From: Membranipora membranacea
Lineage: Eukaryota; Bryozoa; Gymnolaemata; Cheilostomatida; Membraniporidae
Length of the DNA stretch: 60,000 nucleotides
Assembly: GCA_914767715.1 (NCBI GenBank)
Contig: OU612072.1
Coordinates: 12,650,001-12,710,000 of the forward strand
Direction of reading: 5' to 3'
Every line of letters begins with the position of its first letter. Position 1 is the stretch's first letter. Made by a program: the position numbers and the translations under genes. The notes below the pieces were generated by a model. The model was not told the DNA's origin and ran no database searches. It saw nothing but the letters and a program-made list of their open reading frames with translations. Below, in pieces: positions 57,091-60,000 of the stretch.

Positions 57091-58559
57091 TTAGTATAAG
57101 GAAAGCACAATGATAACAATAAGAGATACGAGTTCTGATTTTGGCACTAGTTCAGCCTCACCCCTAGATATTATACCTTCTACGAACTCAGTATATTTCT
57201 GTCTGAATTCTGCATTTCGCCTTTTGAACTGTGATAAATGACCATAAAATCTCTTCAAGACTGGTTGTTTACTAGATTTGAGAGTTGTCTCACCATGTTT
57301 AAACGGTAAAGGCATGACATAGTAACCTGAGCTGTCTTGGTGAATACCATCATCTAGAATTTTGAGAAATTTCAGATCATCCTGTGAAATTGATTGACTG
57401 TCGGCATGATCGACAAATTCACAACCATCAATCATGTTCATGAGTTCATATGGAGTGATGTCTGATACCTCAGTTTTACACGATATAGCTAGTTTTGGCG
57501 ACTGAATATTACTTACAGAGTTCAGAGCATCTTCGAGAGTATAAATGTTGTGACTGCAACCAATCTCATCTGATGTGTTGCTGGCTTGTTTGCTGTCAGG
57601 GCCAATAACGCACCATCCGAGCTTGGTTTTCATGGCACAAGCACCACCCAGAGGGGCAGGAATAACATCTCCTACAGGAGCCATAGCATCAAAACAATCA
57701 CGACCTACGAGTAATCCTACCTCGCATTTCTGCTGTAGTGGAATATATTTAGTTATGCATGATAAATGCTGAATACCAGAAACATTTTCATATGTGGGTA
57801 TGTCTGAAATAGCACATGGTAGCTGTATACGGTCACTACTGTAAAAACCCCTAATTCTCAGAGAAGGAGTACTATCACAATGCACTTTCTTATCAACTGA
57901 CGTCATTGTTGAGATTTTCAGCGTTGATTTTTCTTTCTCCACGCCGATTTTATTTAGCATTCTACTAGTGACATATGTTTTGTTGGATTGATCGTCCAGC
58001 AGAGCATATGTCAAATACTCCTTGCGTGGATTATGACTAGTGGATATCCACACTGGTACAGTTTTACAAAACAGTCGAGATTGAGCATCAGTAATGGTAT
58101 CAGTACAAGTGCTATTGAGAAGCTGAGACACTGCTTTAGGCGGAGTTGTCTCTCCACTTGGACCACCCTTAGCTCTGTGCAACAGAGTATGATGTGACGA
58201 GCTTTTAAAAACTCCACATTTCCAGTCCCTGGTACACTTAGCTAAGTAGTGATCGGCTGACAAACAGCGATTACATGCCTTGAGAGTTTTCACTGTAGAA
58301 AAACGTTGCTCCACAGAGAGTGACTTAAAATCTGCACACTTAGACATAAATACATGTGATTATCAGATTTACAGTGAGGACAGCATTTTTTCTTAGGCGA
58401 ATCATATTCAGCATCTGTCTTATGACTGACGGCACTTTGGTTAGATTTTGATTTAGGTTTCAATTGATCACTCTTAGCTGATGAATCCACATTACCCACA
58501 CCCTTAAAAGCATTCTGGGAAGTAACTGGATTGTTTGCTGAGTGGGATTCAAAAACCAT
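57091..58559 (-). pseudogene. BEL/Pao retrotransposon: zinc knuckles, protease, start of the RT region
   Basis: The minus-strand frame 58559-58290 ends gag with a CPHC knuckle. A frameshift near 58350 then moves to the frame 58347-57091 (418 codons). There a second CCHC knuckle (C25, C28, H33, C38), an aspartic-protease segment LLDDQSNKTYV near residue 117, and a LGWCVIG segment appear. These follow the DUF1758-type arrangement of BEL/Pao elements. The C-terminal part (residues ~325-400) is the linker before the reverse transcriptase. Similarity ends at about 57120, where the frame runs into unrelated sequence. RT, RNase H, integrase and the 3' LTR are missing, so this copy cannot transpose by itself. 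Confidence 0.85.
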
Positions 58560-58571
58560 GAACTCAACAAA

Positions 58572-60000
58572 CTAAGAGAACGGTGGGAACACCTGATCAT
58601 GAGATAGTTGATACCCTGTTACTTTATTGTTCCACCGTAATGCCACATAATCAGGAAGATTCTTGACTATTTCCTGATTACGATCACACTCCTCCAAAAA
58701 TCCAAAGTGTGGGTTTTCTTCTCTCATTGCTAGGCATTGCTTGAGAAAATTTGCCAGCTTTTTTATACCGACATTATCTCTCTTTGTGATTTTTGGCCAG
58801 GTAAACAGTTTTTTCTTGTATGCCTGTGCAATGAGATAAGAATTACCATATGTCTGATTGAGGTCTTTCCATGCCTCGATATATGCTTGCTCAGAATTTC
58901 TGGTTAGATAATGCTCGATGAGCTCTCTAGCATCACCATCAGTATACTTTTCCAGGTAGAAAAGCTTAGAACTGGCTGTTGGCCATTTTCGCTTAGATAT
59001 AAAAGCATCAAATGACTTGGCCCAGCGATTGTAGTTGAGCAAATCACCCTGAAATACTGATTGCTCCTCCAGAGGCATTTTACTAGCCTCTATTGACTCT
59101 GTGATAGCATAATCCAACTCCTGTCTACGTGACATAGCATAATCTGATTCTATATTTGGAGTTGTGTCCCCTACTACATATGTACTAGAATGCCAGTTTG
59201 GTTCTGTTAACTGGGGTGATATACGACTTTGATGCAAGTCCATGATAGGGGATAGGGGTCTGCGAATCTCATGTGGAGGTGAGCTAAAGTGAACACCATG
59301 GAAGGTACAGCAATACTAACATGACTAATGTGACAACCATGGGTTACTATTGACAGCTGCTGCAACAGCAGTGGAAGCTACAGTCTGTGTATCATGAGCA
59401 GCATTATTACGACCATGCATGTTACTCCCAGATTGAGCTTGTCTGTTGGATAGCCACCCATTGTTATTTACTGGTCCATCATGAATAGCTGAAGCTAAAT
59501 TACTTGAGTCACGAATAAGCCGTTCATTGTTACTGGTGGAAGCTAAAGCTGGTCTGGGTTGATTAGCCTGAAATGAGTGTCCAGATGACACAGCTTGACC
59601 ATTCAAAAGCCATCCATTGTTTCCATTGTTTTGATGAATAGCATTGGATGGAAAAATATGCCTGCTTATCCTACCATCTTGCTGGCATGTAAAATCCATG
59701 GGCGCGTCAGATTGATTTGATCCTACTTGATTTTGCTGCTGCTCGCCATTTACACTACTATTGGGCGGCCTATGATTTTGACCTTGTTGCACATGTTGAT
59801 CATTATAATCATTACGACCAGGCATCTGTTGGTCTTCGCAACCATCATCAGATTGCTGCCGACCCCTAACATCATGTTGTGATGCTGGTTGCTGAATTTC
59901 AGCACCGCCTATTGAGCCTTGATTTACTTGTACAATGCCTGATGAAAATACTTTGGCTTGTTGGTCAGTGCTATGAGCAGCAGGAAAAAATCTAGATTGA
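58572..60000 (-). pseudogene. BEL/Pao retrotransposon: gag region (continues past window edge)
   Basis: One minus-strand frame is open from 60000 to a TAG at 59327-59325, interrupted again by a nearby TAG. It resumes as a 223-codon segment (59243-58572) with the DUF1759-type gag signature: a GDLLNYNRWAKSFDAFI segment, FYLEKYTDGDARELIEHYL, then KDLNQTYGN. A further in-frame TAG at 58574-58572 separates it from the knuckle region. The N-terminal part is rich in Asn, Gln and Ser, with three NNGWL/NPWL-centred repeats (about 59637-59600, 59475-59445 and 59345). The 5' LTR lies outside the window. Confidence 0.8.

Overview
The window looks like nuclear DNA of an invertebrate animal. It is AT-rich, and genes occupy little of it. 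Coding sequence is split into short exons with GT...AG introns. There is a metazoan class-A GPCR, a decayed BEL/Pao LTR retrotransposon, non-LTR retrotransposon tails, at least three SINE types and many MITE-like foldback elements. I cannot name the species.

Layout. 1-14.2 kb holds degenerate copies of a repeat unit of roughly 3 kb on the minus strand, carrying copies of one short hydrophobic first exon (95-220, 4741-4869, 11090-11215). Inserted among them are a TA-flanked foldback (4035-4491), an RTE-like LINE tail (5631-5970), two inverted TTAA-type MITEs (9423-9799, 11783-12149), a SINE (13218-13465) and a small hAT-like foldback (13938-14045). 14.6-21 kb is repeat-dominated: a tRNA-headed SINE, a U2-snRNA-headed SINE-like element and a foldback element. 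22.4-29.1 kb appears to be one gene: a probable 5' exon next to a perfect RFX-type palindrome at 22405-22420, a 5.1-kb intron, and the single coding exon of a Tre1/moody-like GPCR (27927-29108). 30.7-31.7 kb is a 985-bp foldback with ~270-bp arms. 31.8-37.5 kb is an inverted counterpart of the 7.4-14.1 kb repeat pair, on the plus strand.

37.4-55 kb is the most interesting part. It holds three unrelated small secreted cysteine-rich protein genes, each rebuilt from exons whose splice phases agree. (1) A three-exon 85-residue prepropeptide (37533-38611, +) has a signal exon, a pro-exon ending in KEKR exactly at the splice junction, and a five-cysteine terminal exon. Its first exon is the one copied across the repeats. 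(2) A three-exon 84-residue protein (44185-45776, -) has three CX3C pairs and a TATA box. (3) A two-exon 99-residue protein with eight cysteines (50146-52131, -) has a PAN/apple-like core, with a decayed paralogue at 53679-54937. Tandem duplications and SINEs (including a second U2-headed copy at 48575-48794) lie between them. 57.1-60 kb is the gag-to-protease part of a BEL/Pao element on the minus strand. It is broken by stops and a frameshift and truncated before the reverse transcriptase.

The apparent biology is a small secreted-peptide locus spread by segmental and tandem duplication beside a GPCR gene. No sequence here links the peptides to the receptor. Repeat insertions dated by empty sites show that transposition continued after the duplications.
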